Shown here: positions 1 through 8,388 of the stretch, piece by piece | How positions within the stretch are numbered: position 1 is the first letter of the stretch | Layout: the number at the start of each line of letters is the position of its first letter | Source of the DNA: Rhodohalobacter barkolensis | Lineage (GTDB): Bacteria > Bacteroidota > Rhodothermia > Balneolales > Balneolaceae | NCBI RefSeq assembly: GCF_002834295.1 | Contig: NZ_PISP01000002.1 | Location: 186,001 to 250,000, forward strand | Direction of reading: 5' to 3' | DNA: 64,000 bases | Translations under genes and position numbers: made by a program | The notes under the pieces: generated by a model | Told to the model about the DNA's origin: nothing | The model's input: the letters and a program-made list of their open reading frames with translations, nothing else | Database searches by the model: none

Positions 1-1156
1 TCACACGGCCGCTGATGCAGGGTATGTACTTGTTATTCCGTTGGGTGGTGTGATTTTCTATGCTGCCGGCAGACATCCGCTGGCCGGTATTGCCGCGGCA
101 TTTGCCGGGGTGAGCGGTGGTTTTTCGGCAAACTTTATTCCGTCGGCGATCGATCCCCTCTTGATGAGCTTTACCCTTGAAGCAGCAAGAATTTTGGATC
201 CCGAAATTATGCTGAATCCGCTCAATAACATTTATTTTACTGCTCTCTCAAGTATTTTGATTGTCTCTGTCGGTTGGTATATCACCGATAAAATTGTGGA
301 ACCGCGCCTTCAAAGCGTTGAAGTTGATGGCGACGAGGAAGACATGCCACAAATGGAAGAGGTTTCTGATAGAGAGAGCCGTGCATTCTGGTTTGGTTTT
401 GGTGCCATGATTCTTGGTTTTATAGGCCTGTTTATTTGGGCGTGGCCGGAAGGTTCCTCACTGCGTGATCCAAGCTGGGATAATCCGGAAGTGAGTTCAC
501 TCTTCTCTTTTAATGCACCGCTGATGCAGGCGATTGTACCACTCATTTTTATTCTGCTGCTGATCCCGGGTGTTGTCTACGGGTACGCTTCAGGGAAGTA
601 TAAGTCATCGAAGGACATGATTGATAACATGACCAAGTCGATGGAAAGCATGGGCTATTATGTTGTGATGGCGTTCTTCTGTGCACTCTTTATTGATGCG
701 TTCGCCAAATCAAACATCGGTCTCTTGATTGCTTTAAAAGGTGCAAATTTCCTTCAGGCACTCGCACTGCCGGGACAGATTACGATTGTTGGAATTGTCT
801 TCTTAAGTGCATTTGTGAACATTCTTGTGGGATCAGCTTCGGCCAAGTGGGCACTGATAGCACCAATTTTCGTACCGATGCTCATGCAATTGGGAATTTC
901 TCCAGATTTAACTCAGGCAGCGTATCGAGTAGGTGATTCTGTATCAAACATTATCACACCGCTTCTTCCTTACTTCCCGCTCGTGGTTGTTTTCTGTCAG
1001 CGATATGCCAAGAAAACAGGAATTGGTACACTTATTTCGATGATGCTCCCGTATTCAATCATCTTCCTGGTTACCTGGACCATCTTCTTGCTGATCTACT
1101 GGTGGATAGGAATTCCGCTCAGTTTTGAAGCGAATTATGTGTATCCCGCAAATTAG
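1..1156 (+). CDS. AbgT family transporter (5' end outside window)
   Basis: Inner-membrane transporter of the AbgT family, whose members move p-aminobenzoyl-glutamate or export sulfonamide-type compounds. The frame is open from base 2, so this is the C-terminal part of about 385 residues. A TTG at 41 is only an internal codon. The family signature is clear: H-T-A-A-D-A-G-Y near the edge, then GRHPLAGIAAAFAGVSGGFSAN. Many hydrophobic segments follow, with the conserved late stretch VGSASAKWALIAPIFVPM and the end motif YRVGDSVSNIITPLLPYFPL. The substrate cannot be told from sequence. It converges on the his operon, with a hairpin-forming spacer between them. Confidence 0.93.
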   Translation, partial: HTAADAGYVLVIPLGGVIFYAAGRHPLAGIAAAFAGVSGGFSANFIPSAIDPLLMSFTLEAARILDPEIMLNPLNNIYFTALSSILIVSVGWYITDKIVEPRLQSVEVDGDEEDMPQMEEVSDRESRAFWFGFGAMILGFIGLFIWAWPEGSSLRDPSWDNPEVSSLFSFNAPLMQAIVPLIFILLLIPGVVYGYASGKYKSSKDMIDNMTKSMESMGYYVVMAFFCALFIDAFAKSNIGLLIALKGANFLQALALPGQITIVGIVFLSAFVNILVGSASAKWALIAPIFVPMLMQLGISPDLTQAAYRVGDSVSNIITPLLPYFPLVVVFCQRYAKKTGIGTLISMMLPYSIIFLVTWTIFLLIYWWIGIPLSFEANYVYPAN

Positions 1157-1247
1157 TAGCAGGTAGAAAGTATCAAGTATTGAGACAGTTGAATTGTAAA
1201 TGAAAACTGTCTCAATACTTACTACCTGATACTTAATACATATAAAA
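1157..1247. repeat. Convergent spacer with heptad repeats and a 16-bp inverted repeat
   Basis: Arms AAGTATTGAGACAGTT (1175-1190) and its exact complement (1205-1220) enclose a 14-nt loop. Both flanks keep a 7-base period: TAGCAGG, TAGAAAG, TATCAAG, TATTGAG from 1157 to 1184, and, read on the minus strand from 1238 down to 1211, TATTAAG, TATCAGG, TAGTAAG, TATTGAG. It lies between the ends of two convergent genes, so it could act as a bidirectional terminator, but there is no T-run. The units belong to the same heptamer family seen at 7148 and 13257. Confidence 0.75.
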
Positions 1248-1544
1248 CTATTTTTTACTTCTTACAATCAGTTCTTGAAATACTGAATCTAGTGGAATAT
1301 TGCGCTCTACTAGTAAAACCATCAAGTGGTAGATGAGGTCTGCAGATTCGTAAATCACTTCGGAATCTTTCTTGTTTTTTGAAGCGATGATTGTTTCAAT
1401 AGCTTCCTCACCCAGCTTCTGGGCTATTTTATCAATTCCTTTTTTGAAAAGTCGAGTTGAATAGGATCCTTTCGGCAAATCCTTTTTTCGATCAATCAGT
1501 ACACGTTCGAGGTCGTATAGAAATTCTATTTCTTGCTTAGCCAT
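1248..1544 (-). CDS. hisE: Phosphoribosyl-ATP pyrophosphatase (HisE, stand-alone)
   Basis: Second step of histidine synthesis: hydrolyses phosphoribosyl-ATP to phosphoribosyl-AMP in the cytoplasm. It has 98 residues, the size of a lone MazG-like HisE domain. The all-alpha signature is visible: EFLYDLERVL, then SYSTRLFKKGIDKIAQKLGEEAIETIIA (the EExxE-type metal site), then ESADLIYHLMVLL. Many Bacteroidota carry a HisI-HisE fusion of about 200 residues. Here the HisI cyclohydrolase half is missing, and the start sits 22 bases after hisF. It is the last gene of the operon. Confidence 0.95.
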   Translation of the reverse strand: MAKQEIEFLYDLERVLIDRKKDLPKGSYSTRLFKKGIDKIAQKLGEEAIETIIASKNKKDSEVIYESADLIYHLMVLLVERNIPLDSVFQELIVRSKK

Positions 1545-1566
1545 TCTTTTAAATACGTTTATATAG

Positions 1567-2328
1567 TCAATTCAATATTCTAACTTCAATTCCATTTTCT
1601 GCCATCTCCTTTTTCAAATCAGAGATCTCAATTTCTCTGAAATGGAAGATACTGGCAGCGAGTACAGCGTCTGCATTTCCCTTTGTTACAGCTTCTATAC
1701 AGTGCTGAATTGTTCCTGCGCCACCACTGGCAATTACCGGAATTGTTACCTGTTCATTTACAATTTTCAATAACTCGTTATCAAAACCGGACTTTGTTCC
1801 ATCGCGGTCCATACTGGTCAACAGTATTTCGCCGGCTCCAAGTTGTTCTGTTTTTTTGATCCACTCAATGGCGTCCAGTCCTGTCGGTTCTGATCCGCCC
1901 TTTACAAAGACTTCCCAATGATCACCAACTTTTTTGGCGTCAACAGCGGCCACAATTGCTTGCGAACCGAATGCGTCGGAAGCTCGGGTAATTAAATCGG
2001 GATCACGGACAATGGCACTGTTCAGAGATACCTTATCCGCACCGGCTTTTAATATCTCTTCAATTTCATCAACGGTTTTAATACCGCCTCCAACCGTAAA
2101 TGGGATGTTGATGTGAGCCGCAATCTCTTTTACCAAATGTACCAATGTGCGTCGTTTCTCTTTGGTTGCAGTGATATCGAGAAAAACCAGTTCATCGGCG
2201 CCTTCTTCCGTGTAGCGCTGAGCAAGCTCTACAGGATCACCGGCATCCCGCAACCCGACAAAGTTCACCCCTTTAACGGTACGGCCGTCTTTGATGTCCA
2301 GGCAGGGAATGATTCGTTTTGTAAGCAT
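1567..2328 (-). CDS. hisF: Imidazole glycerol phosphate synthase, cyclase subunit HisF
   Basis: Cyclase half of IGP synthase. It receives ammonia from HisH and converts PRFAR to IGP and AICAR. The length of 253 residues is standard. The (beta/alpha)8 half-barrel signatures are present: [20 protein letters not shown] with the catalytic Asp near residue 11, [19 protein letters not shown] with the second catalytic Asp near 130, and [11 protein letters not shown] for phosphate binding. It lies 62 bases after hisA and 22 before hisE. Its partner HisH is two genes upstream. Confidence 0.98.
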   Translation of the reverse strand: MLTKRIIPCLDIKDGRTVKGVNFVGLRDAGDPVELAQRYTEEGADELVFLDITATKEKRRTLVHLVKEIAAHINIPFTVGGGIKTVDEIEEILKAGADKVSLNSAIVRDPDLITRASDAFGSQAIVAAVDAKKVGDHWEVFVKGGSEPTGLDAIEWIKKTEQLGAGEILLTSMDRDGTKSGFDNELLKIVNEQVTIPVIASGGAGTIQHCIEAVTKGNADAVLAASIFHFREIEISDLKKEMAENGIEVRILN

Positions 2329-2390
2329 ATAAAGCGTAAAGAGTTAATCAGCTTTAAAAAATAGTGAAAATGATTGTCAATTCATTTTAT

Positions 2391-3116
2391 TTATGAATTA
2401 GAAGAATGGAGGTGAGCCAGATCTTCCAGGCCGATGTGACCTTCGTAGTAGGCTTTGCCAACCACAACTCCATGAATCTCAAGATTACTCAACCGGATAA
2501 GATCCTGTAAACTTGAAACTCCACCGGAGGCGATCCAATTGAGATTCGGGAATCGGTTTTGAAGATCTTTATACATGTCAAAATTAGGGCCGCTCAACAT
2601 TCCATCTCTTGAGATGTCTGTGCTCAAAACAGATTTCAAACCGGCCTCAATCATCGGATTCAAAAATTCTTCAATCGGTTTATCAGAAGTTTCCAGCCAT
2701 CCGCCGTATGCCATTTTCCCATCTTTCAGATCGAGTCCGAGAATAATCTCATCGGGATTATTTTGAATGGCTCCTAAGAATTCATCCGGCTTTTTTACTG
2801 CCATAGACGAGCAGATGATTCCACTTAGACCGGCATCCAAAAGTTGTTGAATATCGTTTTGAGATCGAACACCACCACCGGTTTGAACAGTGAGCCCAAG
2901 TTCGTTAATAATCGTTCTAATAATGGGAAGGTTTACAAAAGATCCGCTTTTCGCACCGTTCAGATCTACAACGTGAATGTGGGTAAAACCTGCCGTTTTA
3001 AATTTTGCGGCTTCCTCGATAGGATTGTGATTATAGACAGTTTTTTTGCTGTAATCTCCTTTTTGCAGTCGCACAACCTGTCCATCAAGCAGGTCAATTG
3101 CCGGGATGATGTTCAT
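2391..3116 (-). CDS. hisA: ProFAR isomerase HisA
   Basis: Isomerises ProFAR to PRFAR, the substrate of HisF-HisH. It has 241 residues, the family length. It begins MNIIPAIDLLDGQVVRLQKGDY with the catalytic Asp at residue 8. VQTGGGVRS follows, then the second acidic residue in STDISRDGM and the phosphate loop IASGGVSS. It is paralogous to HisF two positions away, as expected. It lies between hisH (96 bases upstream) and hisF in the operon. Confidence 0.98.
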   Translation of the reverse strand: MNIIPAIDLLDGQVVRLQKGDYSKKTVYNHNPIEEAAKFKTAGFTHIHVVDLNGAKSGSFVNLPIIRTIINELGLTVQTGGGVRSQNDIQQLLDAGLSGIICSSMAVKKPDEFLGAIQNNPDEIILGLDLKDGKMAYGGWLETSDKPIEEFLNPMIEAGLKSVLSTDISRDGMLSGPNFDMYKDLQNRFPNLNWIASGGVSSLQDLIRLSNLEIHGVVVGKAYYEGHIGLEDLAHLHSSNS

Positions 3117-3212
3117 AAAAAAAGTACCGTTGAATTAAATGATCAAGTGTGGGTAAAGGTAAGAAATTATGCAATTGCCTGAAGCAAGAAACCGACCGCT
3201 CCTTTATTTAAA

Positions 3213-3824
3213 TCAGGCCGTTTTTTTCGTTGAATTTTTTACAATATCTACAAAATTCTGAAGCAAAAGTGAACCCACTGTACCCGATTTCTCAGGATGA
3301 AATTGCACACCCATGAAATTATCTTTTGCCACTACTGCACAGAAATCCTTGATGTATTTACATGTTGCAAGGGTATACTCGTTGGCAGGAGCATAATAGC
3401 CGTGCACATAATAGAGAAATTGTTTGTTATCGATTCCCTTGATCAATGGATGATCTATTTGAGGTTCGAAACGATTCCATCCCATATGCGGAACCTTTGC
3501 TTTTGAGGCGTCAAATTTCTTCAATTTGCCGGGTATCAACCCAAGTGTGTCACTTTGTCCTTCTTCTGAAGACTCATAGAGTAACTGCATTCCAAGACAG
3601 ATACCCAGGACGGGTTTTTGTGTATTTTTTAACCATACATCAAGATCTCGTGAGCGAAGGTCATCCATAGCGGCTCCGGCATGCCCAACTCCCGGGAAAA
3701 TAATACCGTCTGCACTGTCCAATTCTTCAGAATTGTCTGAGATGAAATAGTCTGCATTAAGTCGTTCAAGTGCGTTTGCTACCGAAGCGAGATTTCCGGC
3801 CTGATATTTAATAATTCCTATCAA
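3213..3824 (-). CDS. hisH: Imidazole glycerol phosphate synthase, glutaminase subunit HisH
   Basis: Class I glutamine amidotransferase that makes ammonia for HisF. It has 203 residues. The triad is visible: Cys in LGICLGMQLLYE, then His and Glu in VQFHPEKSG. The oxyanion strand region reads FPGVGHAGAAM. The order hisH-hisA-hisF is the conserved core of his operons. The hisB stop is 33 bases upstream. Confidence 0.98.
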   Translation of the reverse strand: MIGIIKYQAGNLASVANALERLNADYFISDNSEELDSADGIIFPGVGHAGAAMDDLRSRDLDVWLKNTQKPVLGICLGMQLLYESSEEGQSDTLGLIPGKLKKFDASKAKVPHMGWNRFEPQIDHPLIKGIDNKQFLYYVHGYYAPANEYTLATCKYIKDFCAVVAKDNFMGVQFHPEKSGTVGSLLLQNFVDIVKNSTKKTA

Positions 3825-3857
3825 CGTTCTGGGTGCTTCTAAAAAGTTTAAATTGGG

Positions 3858-4745
3858 TTAAATAGTGCCTTTTGTTGAAGGGAGGATGCCCCTGGTACGC
3901 TCACTCCGGGTTATGGCAAAACGCAGGGCTCTGGCAAAACCTTTGAAAGTAGCTTCAATGATGTGGTGATCATTTTTTCCGTTAGCGGTAACATGCAGGG
4001 TTGCCTTTGCGTTCATGGCCAGGGTATAATAAAAGTGTTCTAACATTTCGGTAGGAAAATCACCTACGTATTCACGCTTTAAATCAACATTATACTGCAG
4101 GTAGGGTCGGTCGGAAAGGTCGATGGCGACCGTTGCCTGAGCTTCGTCCATTGGCAATACAAAGCCGTAGCGCTGAATCCCGGCTTTATTGGTCGACACA
4201 GCTTTGCTGATGGCTTGACCCAGTGCAATAGCGGTGTCTTCTATCGTGTGGTGTTCATCTACTTCCAGATCACCTTTGCAGGTAATTTCAAGATCAATCA
4301 AACCGTGTTTGGCAATTTGATCCAGCATATGATCGAAGAAATTCAGGCCCGTTTTAATTTCACTTTTCCCGCTTCCATCCAGGTTGATGTTTATATGGAT
4401 ATCCGTCTCTTTAGTGGTTCGATTAATCTCCGCTTTTCTGAATGGAAAAAGTATCCGGCGCACCAGTTCAGTCCATGATTCTGATTTGCTCAGAATCTCA
4501 TCATCCTTCTGGAACAGGTATAAATTTTCGGACCGTGTGATTTTAGCATCGGCATCTTTCCCGGTTTCAGTAGACTGAAAACCTTCATTTTCAAGCAGGG
4601 ATTTTTGGTGTTCAGATAACTCTGAATCAGTCCAGGCCATTTGGTGGCCATGCTCTTTTAAATATCCTAACCCGTAAATAACTCCCGGCGCAAGTAGGAA
4701 CTCATTTTTACCTTTAAGTGCCGATGATTCAATTTGAATGATCAT
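3858..4745 (-). CDS. hisB: Imidazoleglycerol-phosphate dehydratase with decayed HAD-type N-terminus
   Basis: Dehydrates IGP to imidazole acetol phosphate. Residues about 103-295 are a full IGPD domain with both metal-binding motifs, DEHHTIED (164-170) and DHHIIEATFKG (259-269), and RGILPSTKGTI at the end. The first ~100 residues are an extension. In bifunctional HisB this position holds histidinol-phosphatase of about 165 residues. The join WTELVRRILFPFRKAEINRTTKETDI and an upstream LLAPGVIYGLGYLKE look like remnants of that domain, but the catalytic DxDGT near the N-terminus is absent and the region is about 60 residues short. I infer a dehydratase-only enzyme derived from a bifunctional ancestor. 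Histidinol phosphatase must then be encoded elsewhere. Confidence 0.93.
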   Translation of the reverse strand: MIIQIESSALKGKNEFLLAPGVIYGLGYLKEHGHQMAWTDSELSEHQKSLLENEGFQSTETGKDADAKITRSENLYLFQKDDEILSKSESWTELVRRILFPFRKAEINRTTKETDIHININLDGSGKSEIKTGLNFFDHMLDQIAKHGLIDLEITCKGDLEVDEHHTIEDTAIALGQAISKAVSTNKAGIQRYGFVLPMDEAQATVAIDLSDRPYLQYNVDLKREYVGDFPTEMLEHFYYTLAMNAKATLHVTANGKNDHHIIEATFKGFARALRFAITRSERTRGILPSTKGTI

Positions 4746-4767
4746 AATATTGAGCAGTTTTAGAGTG

Positions 4768-5817
4768 TTAGCCTACAATTTCCCTGAGGGCCTTCAGGAA
4801 TTTTACGTTCTCATCGGGCATGCCAATCGTTACACGCAAACAATCCTCACAAAGCGGTTCATTTCCGCGATAGCGAACAATGACGCCGCGCTCGGCAAGT
4901 TGGCGGTAGACTTCTTTTGCATTTTTAATTTTGAATAGGATAAAATTAGCATTCGAAGGGTAAACCTTGGTCACGGCATTACTATGGCTCAACTGCTCAG
5001 CAACGTAGTCTCGTTCATCCTTGATTGCATTGATATTAAACTTCATCAATTCCATGTCATCAAACACTTTCAGAGCTGTATCCGCTGTCAATTTGTTGAT
5101 ATTGTAAGGAGCTTTCACGCGCAGCATGTAGTTGATGATATCGGGGTTAGAAATGGCAACTCCCAATCGAATTCCGGCCAGGCCAAATGCCTTTGAAAAC
5201 GTTTGAAGTACAACCAGATTCGGATACTGCCGTACCATTTGAGCCATCGATTCCTGCCGGCTGAAATCGATATAGGCTTCGTCCACTACTACGATTCCTT
5301 TAAATTTTGCTACCAATTTCAGCAGGTCGGTTCGCTTCAGATCATTTGCTGTAGGATTATTTGGAGAACAGAGAAATAACAGCTTACTGTTTTCATTCGC
5401 TTCTTCTATGATCTCATCCGTCCGCAGCTGAAATTTTTCAGTCAGTAAAACTTCCTGTACAGCTACGTTATTGATGTTTGCAGCAACTTTGTACATGCCA
5501 TAAGTGGGTGGAGTGATGAGAATTGAATCCTTGCCGGGTTCACAAAAAATCCTCATCAACAGATCAATCGGTTCATCGCTGCCCACGCCTAAAAAGATAT
5601 GTTCAAGATCCACACCCCGATAGTCGGCAATTTTCTGTCGCAGTGCATCCTGTGTGGGCGAAGGGTATCGATGGAGATCCAGTGAGTTTCGCAACGGTGC
5701 GCCATAGCTGTTTTCATTGGCATCCAATAGTGTGCCGCTGTCAAAATCATCGCGGGCACTGCGGTAAGGTGTTAATTTGCGAATGTTATCTCGAACAAAG
5801 CTATCGATATCAAACAT
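4768..5817 (-). CDS. hisC: Histidinol-phosphate aminotransferase
   Basis: PLP-dependent aminotransferase (fold I) converting imidazole acetol phosphate to histidinol phosphate with glutamate. It has 349 residues. Visible are DANENSYGAP at the N-terminus, FLCSPNNPTAND (PLP/substrate Asn), VVVDEAYIDFS (PLP Asp and Tyr), the Schiff-base Lys in QTFSKAFGLAGIRLG, and the C-terminal RVTIGMPDEN with its carboxylate-binding Arg. It sits 22 bases before hisB and 12 after hisD, so translation is probably coupled. Confidence 0.97.
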   Translation of the reverse strand: MFDIDSFVRDNIRKLTPYRSARDDFDSGTLLDANENSYGAPLRNSLDLHRYPSPTQDALRQKIADYRGVDLEHIFLGVGSDEPIDLLMRIFCEPGKDSILITPPTYGMYKVAANINNVAVQEVLLTEKFQLRTDEIIEEANENSKLLFLCSPNNPTANDLKRTDLLKLVAKFKGIVVVDEAYIDFSRQESMAQMVRQYPNLVVLQTFSKAFGLAGIRLGVAISNPDIINYMLRVKAPYNINKLTADTALKVFDDMELMKFNINAIKDERDYVAEQLSHSNAVTKVYPSNANFILFKIKNAKEVYRQLAERGVIVRYRGNEPLCEDCLRVTIGMPDENVKFLKALREIVG

Positions 5818-5829
5818 GGAAGTTCTGAC

Positions 5830-7125
5830 TCAGTGATTAGTTTTTAATTTTTTCAGACGAAGCGTTACTGCGTTTTTATGAGCCTGGAGCCCTTCAATTT
5901 CAGCAAGTGTTTCAACTGTTGGACCCAAATTTCGTAATCCCTCTTCAGAGATTTTCTGCATGGTGATAAACTTTTGAAAGCTATGCAGCGATACACCGCT
6001 ATACATTTTAGCATAGCCATACGTAGGCAGTGTGTGGTTGGTTCCGGATGCGTAATCACCCATGCTTTCAGGAGTCCAGGGACCGATAAATACAGATCCG
6101 GCATTTGTGACGTTCTCTGCCAGCTTTTCAGCGTCTGCAGTGTTTATGATAAGATGCTCCGGCGCATATAGGTTCGAAAACCGCATGGCATCTTGCGTAG
6201 TGTCTGCCGTGATTATGAAACTTTTACTCAGTGCTTTTTCAGCGAACTCTTTTCGGGGCAGTTCATTTAACTGCAATTCTACTTCTTGTTCAATGGCCCG
6301 GATATCGGCGTCTTCTGTGATGACTAACACGGACTGGCTGTCGGAGCCGTGTTCGGCCTGAGACAGCAGGTCCGATGCAATAAAAGCGGGGTCTGCGGTT
6401 TTGTCGGCAATGACCAATACTTCTGAAGGTCCTGCCGGCATATCGATGGAAACCATTGCTTCGCTATTCTGAAGAATCATTTTTGCGGCAGTCACATATT
6501 GATTTCCTGGACCAAAAAGTTTATCCACTTTTGGAATGGACTCAGTTCCGAATGCCATACCTGCAATAGCCTGAGCTCCACCTGCTTTCACAATTTTTTC
6601 GGCGCCAATTCTTTTTGCAATGTAGATAATCGACTCCGGAATATTTCCGTTTTTATCCGGCGGTGTGGCAATAACTATGGTTTTGCAGCCGGCTACCATG
6701 GCGGGAACGCCGAGCATCATGGCTGTTGACGGGAGCGGTGCAGTTCCTCCCGGTATGTAAAGGCCAACACGTTCAATCGGTTTAGCAACTCTCCTGCAAA
6801 CAACACCCGGCATGGTTTCCACTTCCAGGTCCATTGAGTTCTGATGCTTATGAAACAGAAAAATATTATTGAGTGCCTGATCGATCGCAGCCTGAACTTT
6901 TGGCTCAAGCTCAACGGTAGCTTCATCTGGATTGAGAGTGATCTCATCCAGGTCAACCCCATCAAACTTGCTGGTGTATTTCCGGATGGCTTCGTCACCG
7001 CCTTTTTCTACATCATCCAGGATCGGCTGAACCTGACCAAAGACCGAAGTAAAATCCATCTTAGGGCGCTTACAGAGCTTCTCAATATCTGTATCAGTCA
7101 GGTTTTTGAGTAAGTAATTTTTCAT
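5830..7125 (-). CDS. hisD: Histidinol dehydrogenase
   Basis: Zinc- and NAD-dependent oxidation of histidinol to histidine, the last step. From the ATG at 7125 the protein has 431 residues. A longer frame starts at a TTG at 7149, but that adds only eight residues and reaches into the heptad repeat, so ATG is preferred. Signatures: [20 protein letters not shown], the glycine-rich [27 protein letters not shown], the Zn ligands in [12 protein letters not shown], and the catalytic stretch YAPEHLII. The upstream gap to hisG holds the repeat at 7148-7196. Confidence 0.97.
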   Translation of the reverse strand: MKNYLLKNLTDTDIEKLCKRPKMDFTSVFGQVQPILDDVEKGGDEAIRKYTSKFDGVDLDEITLNPDEATVELEPKVQAAIDQALNNIFLFHKHQNSMDLEVETMPGVVCRRVAKPIERVGLYIPGGTAPLPSTAMMLGVPAMVAGCKTIVIATPPDKNGNIPESIIYIAKRIGAEKIVKAGGAQAIAGMAFGTESIPKVDKLFGPGNQYVTAAKMILQNSEAMVSIDMPAGPSEVLVIADKTADPAFIASDLLSQAEHGSDSQSVLVITEDADIRAIEQEVELQLNELPRKEFAEKALSKSFIITADTTQDAMRFSNLYAPEHLIINTADAEKLAENVTNAGSVFIGPWTPESMGDYASGTNHTLPTYGYAKMYSGVSLHSFQKFITMQKISEEGLRNLGPTVETLAEIEGLQAHKNAVTLRLKKLKTNH

Positions 7126-7147
7126 GATTTTAACATTCAGTTTTTTC

Positions 7148-7196
7148 AAGACTCAAGACTCAAGACTCAAGACTCATATCTCAAATCTCATATCTA
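7148..7196. repeat. Heptamer tandem repeat between hisG and hisD
   Basis: Four exact copies of AAGACTC (7148-7175) are followed by three drifting copies: ATATCTC, AAATCTC, ATATCTA. On the transcribed minus strand the units read TCTTGAG and relatives. It fills nearly all of the 75-base hisG-hisD gap. It would be part of the polycistronic mRNA and so could affect spacing, stability or polarity. This is one of three related arrays in the window. Confidence 0.85.
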
Positions 7197-7200
7197 TTCA

Positions 7201-8079
7201 TCAAGCAATCATCGATTCAATGGGCAAGACAACAATGCCGGTCGCGCCTGCATCTTTGAGGTTTTCCATCAGATCCCAAAAAGTAGTAATTGTAATTACG
7301 GTGTGAATGGCTACCATTCCGTTATCGGCCAGAGGCATTACAGTCGGGCTCTTTAAAGACGGAATAATGTCTTTGATCTCATCAACGGCTGATTCCGGTG
7401 CATTCATCATAATATACCGGCTTTTCTCAGCTTTTTGATACCCCTCAATCCTCTGCAGGAATTTCTCGATCAGCGCCTGTTTCCCTTCAGAAAGTGGCTT
7501 GTTAGTTTTAACTAATTGCGTTTCCGAATCAAATATCGTTTCAAGTTCCTGCAGCCCGTTTGCTTTTAATGTTCCGCCTGTGGAAACCAAATCAGTGATG
7601 ACATCGGCTATCTCAAGACGAGGGGCAATTTCAACAGAACCTGAGAGTGTAACGATATCAGCCGACAGCCCCTTGCTTTCAAGAAATTTACGGGTTAATA
7701 CCGGGTAGCTAGTTGCAATTCTTTTGCCATTCAGATCTGCTGCCGACTGAATGTCACCGGCTTTTGGAGCTGCAATAGATAGTCGGCAAACCCCGTAATC
7801 AAGACCACGCAAAATAGTGACGTCCGCTTCATCTTCGGCCACGGTATTCGCTCCAACAAAACCAAGATCACAAACTCCATCTTCTACATATTCGGGAATA
7901 TCGTCATCCCGGATCAACAGAAGTTCTACGTCAAAATTTCGGCATTTAACCAATAGGCTTCGTTTGTAGTCATCAAACTTTAATCCGATCCCTTCCAGCA
8001 GGTTAAGTGTTTTGTCGGTTAGCCGTCCGCTTTTTTGAACAGCAATGCGCAGTGAGGTGGATGAATCCAGGGTTCTCAT
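7201..8079 (-). CDS. hisG: ATP phosphoribosyltransferase, long form HisG
   Basis: First committed step: couples ATP and PRPP to phosphoribosyl-ATP. At 292 residues this is the long form, which needs no HisZ. It has two periplasmic-binding-like lobes (SGRLTDKTLNLLEGIGL near residue 17, then LGFVGANTVAE), the PRPP loop DLVSTGGTLKANGL near 160, and a C-terminal ACT-like domain (about 220-292, from YIMMNAPESAVDEI to GATGIVVLPIESMI). In this family that domain mediates histidine feedback inhibition. It is the first gene of the operon, 81 bases after the leader-peptide stop. Confidence 0.97.
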   Translation of the reverse strand: MRTLDSSTSLRIAVQKSGRLTDKTLNLLEGIGLKFDDYKRSLLVKCRNFDVELLLIRDDDIPEYVEDGVCDLGFVGANTVAEDEADVTILRGLDYGVCRLSIAAPKAGDIQSAADLNGKRIATSYPVLTRKFLESKGLSADIVTLSGSVEIAPRLEIADVITDLVSTGGTLKANGLQELETIFDSETQLVKTNKPLSEGKQALIEKFLQRIEGYQKAEKSRYIMMNAPESAVDEIKDIIPSLKSPTVMPLADNGMVAIHTVITITTFWDLMENLKDAGATGIVVLPIESMIA

Positions 8080-8160
8080 AGTGAAAGTATTAATGTTTAA
8101 AATTCAATTGGAAAATGTGAAAATGGGTTAGAACTGTGCGAAATCGTGAGAAGAAAACGG

Positions 8161-8244
8161 TTAGTGATGGTGATGCACAGAATGCCCGTGACTTCCGGTA
8201 TGGAAGTGGTGGTGGGAAGAGATATAGATAATTTGTTTTTTCAC
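8161..8244 (-). CDS. Histidine operon leader peptide (27 codons, 10 His)
   Basis: A short frame starts at GTG 8244, runs 27 codons and stops at TAA 8163-8161. It begins V-K-K-Q-I-I-Y-I-S-S and then carries His at codons 11-13, 15, 19, 21 and 24-27, ending in four consecutive His just before the stop. No other start (ATG) is in frame; a stop lies a few codons upstream. Ten His in 27 codons directly upstream of hisG is what attenuation leader peptides look like. Downstream, CTGTGC inside the leader can pair with GCACAG about 36 bases later, with flanking GGG/CCC pairing, looping out the four His codons. I see no classic terminator with a T-run, so the exact mechanism is open. Confidence 0.8.
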   Translation of the reverse strand: MKKQIIYISSHHHFHTGSHGHSVHHHH

Positions 8245-8248
8245 AGTC

Positions 8249-8280
8249 CAAAATTATGCATTTCAATGTTAGGATGCCAA
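8249..8280 (-). promoter_or_regulatory. Candidate his operon promoter, Bacteroidota type
   Basis: On the minus strand a TTG (8280-8278) is followed after 21 bases by TAATTTTG (8256-8249), an exact TAnnTTTG match with the usual spacing. Transcription would start around 8241-8245, practically at the GTG of the leader peptide, giving an almost leaderless leader mRNA. A weaker TATTCTTG lies further upstream. Confidence 0.5.
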
Positions 8281-8328
8281 GAATATTGTAAAACAGAAAA
8301 AATGTGGCTGATCATTCCTTGGGAAGCA

Positions 8329-8365
8329 TAAAAAAACCCGACCTCAATAAAGAGATCGGGTTTTA
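8329..8365. terminator. Rho-independent terminator after the DUF4382 gene
   Basis: Stem AAAACCCGACCTC/GAGATCGGGTTTT with a 6-base loop (one stem mismatch/wobble), and on the minus strand a following run of seven T. It lies just beyond the stop of the minus-strand lipoprotein gene and insulates it from the his promoter. Confidence 0.85.
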
Positions 8366-8388
8366 GAATTTTCAAGCTGATTTTGTAG

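Noticed and set aside
5523-7306. Plus-strand frames across hisC, hisD and hisG
   Set aside because: All are antisense shadows of well-conserved his genes.
8080-8160. Canonical attenuator terminator before hisG
   Set aside because: Only a 6-bp long-range pairing was found and no T-run, so no terminator is called.
8146-8331. Plus-strand frame over the his leader
   Set aside because: It is the shadow of the His codons on the other strand (Met/Val-rich from GTG/ATG complements) with no family resemblance.
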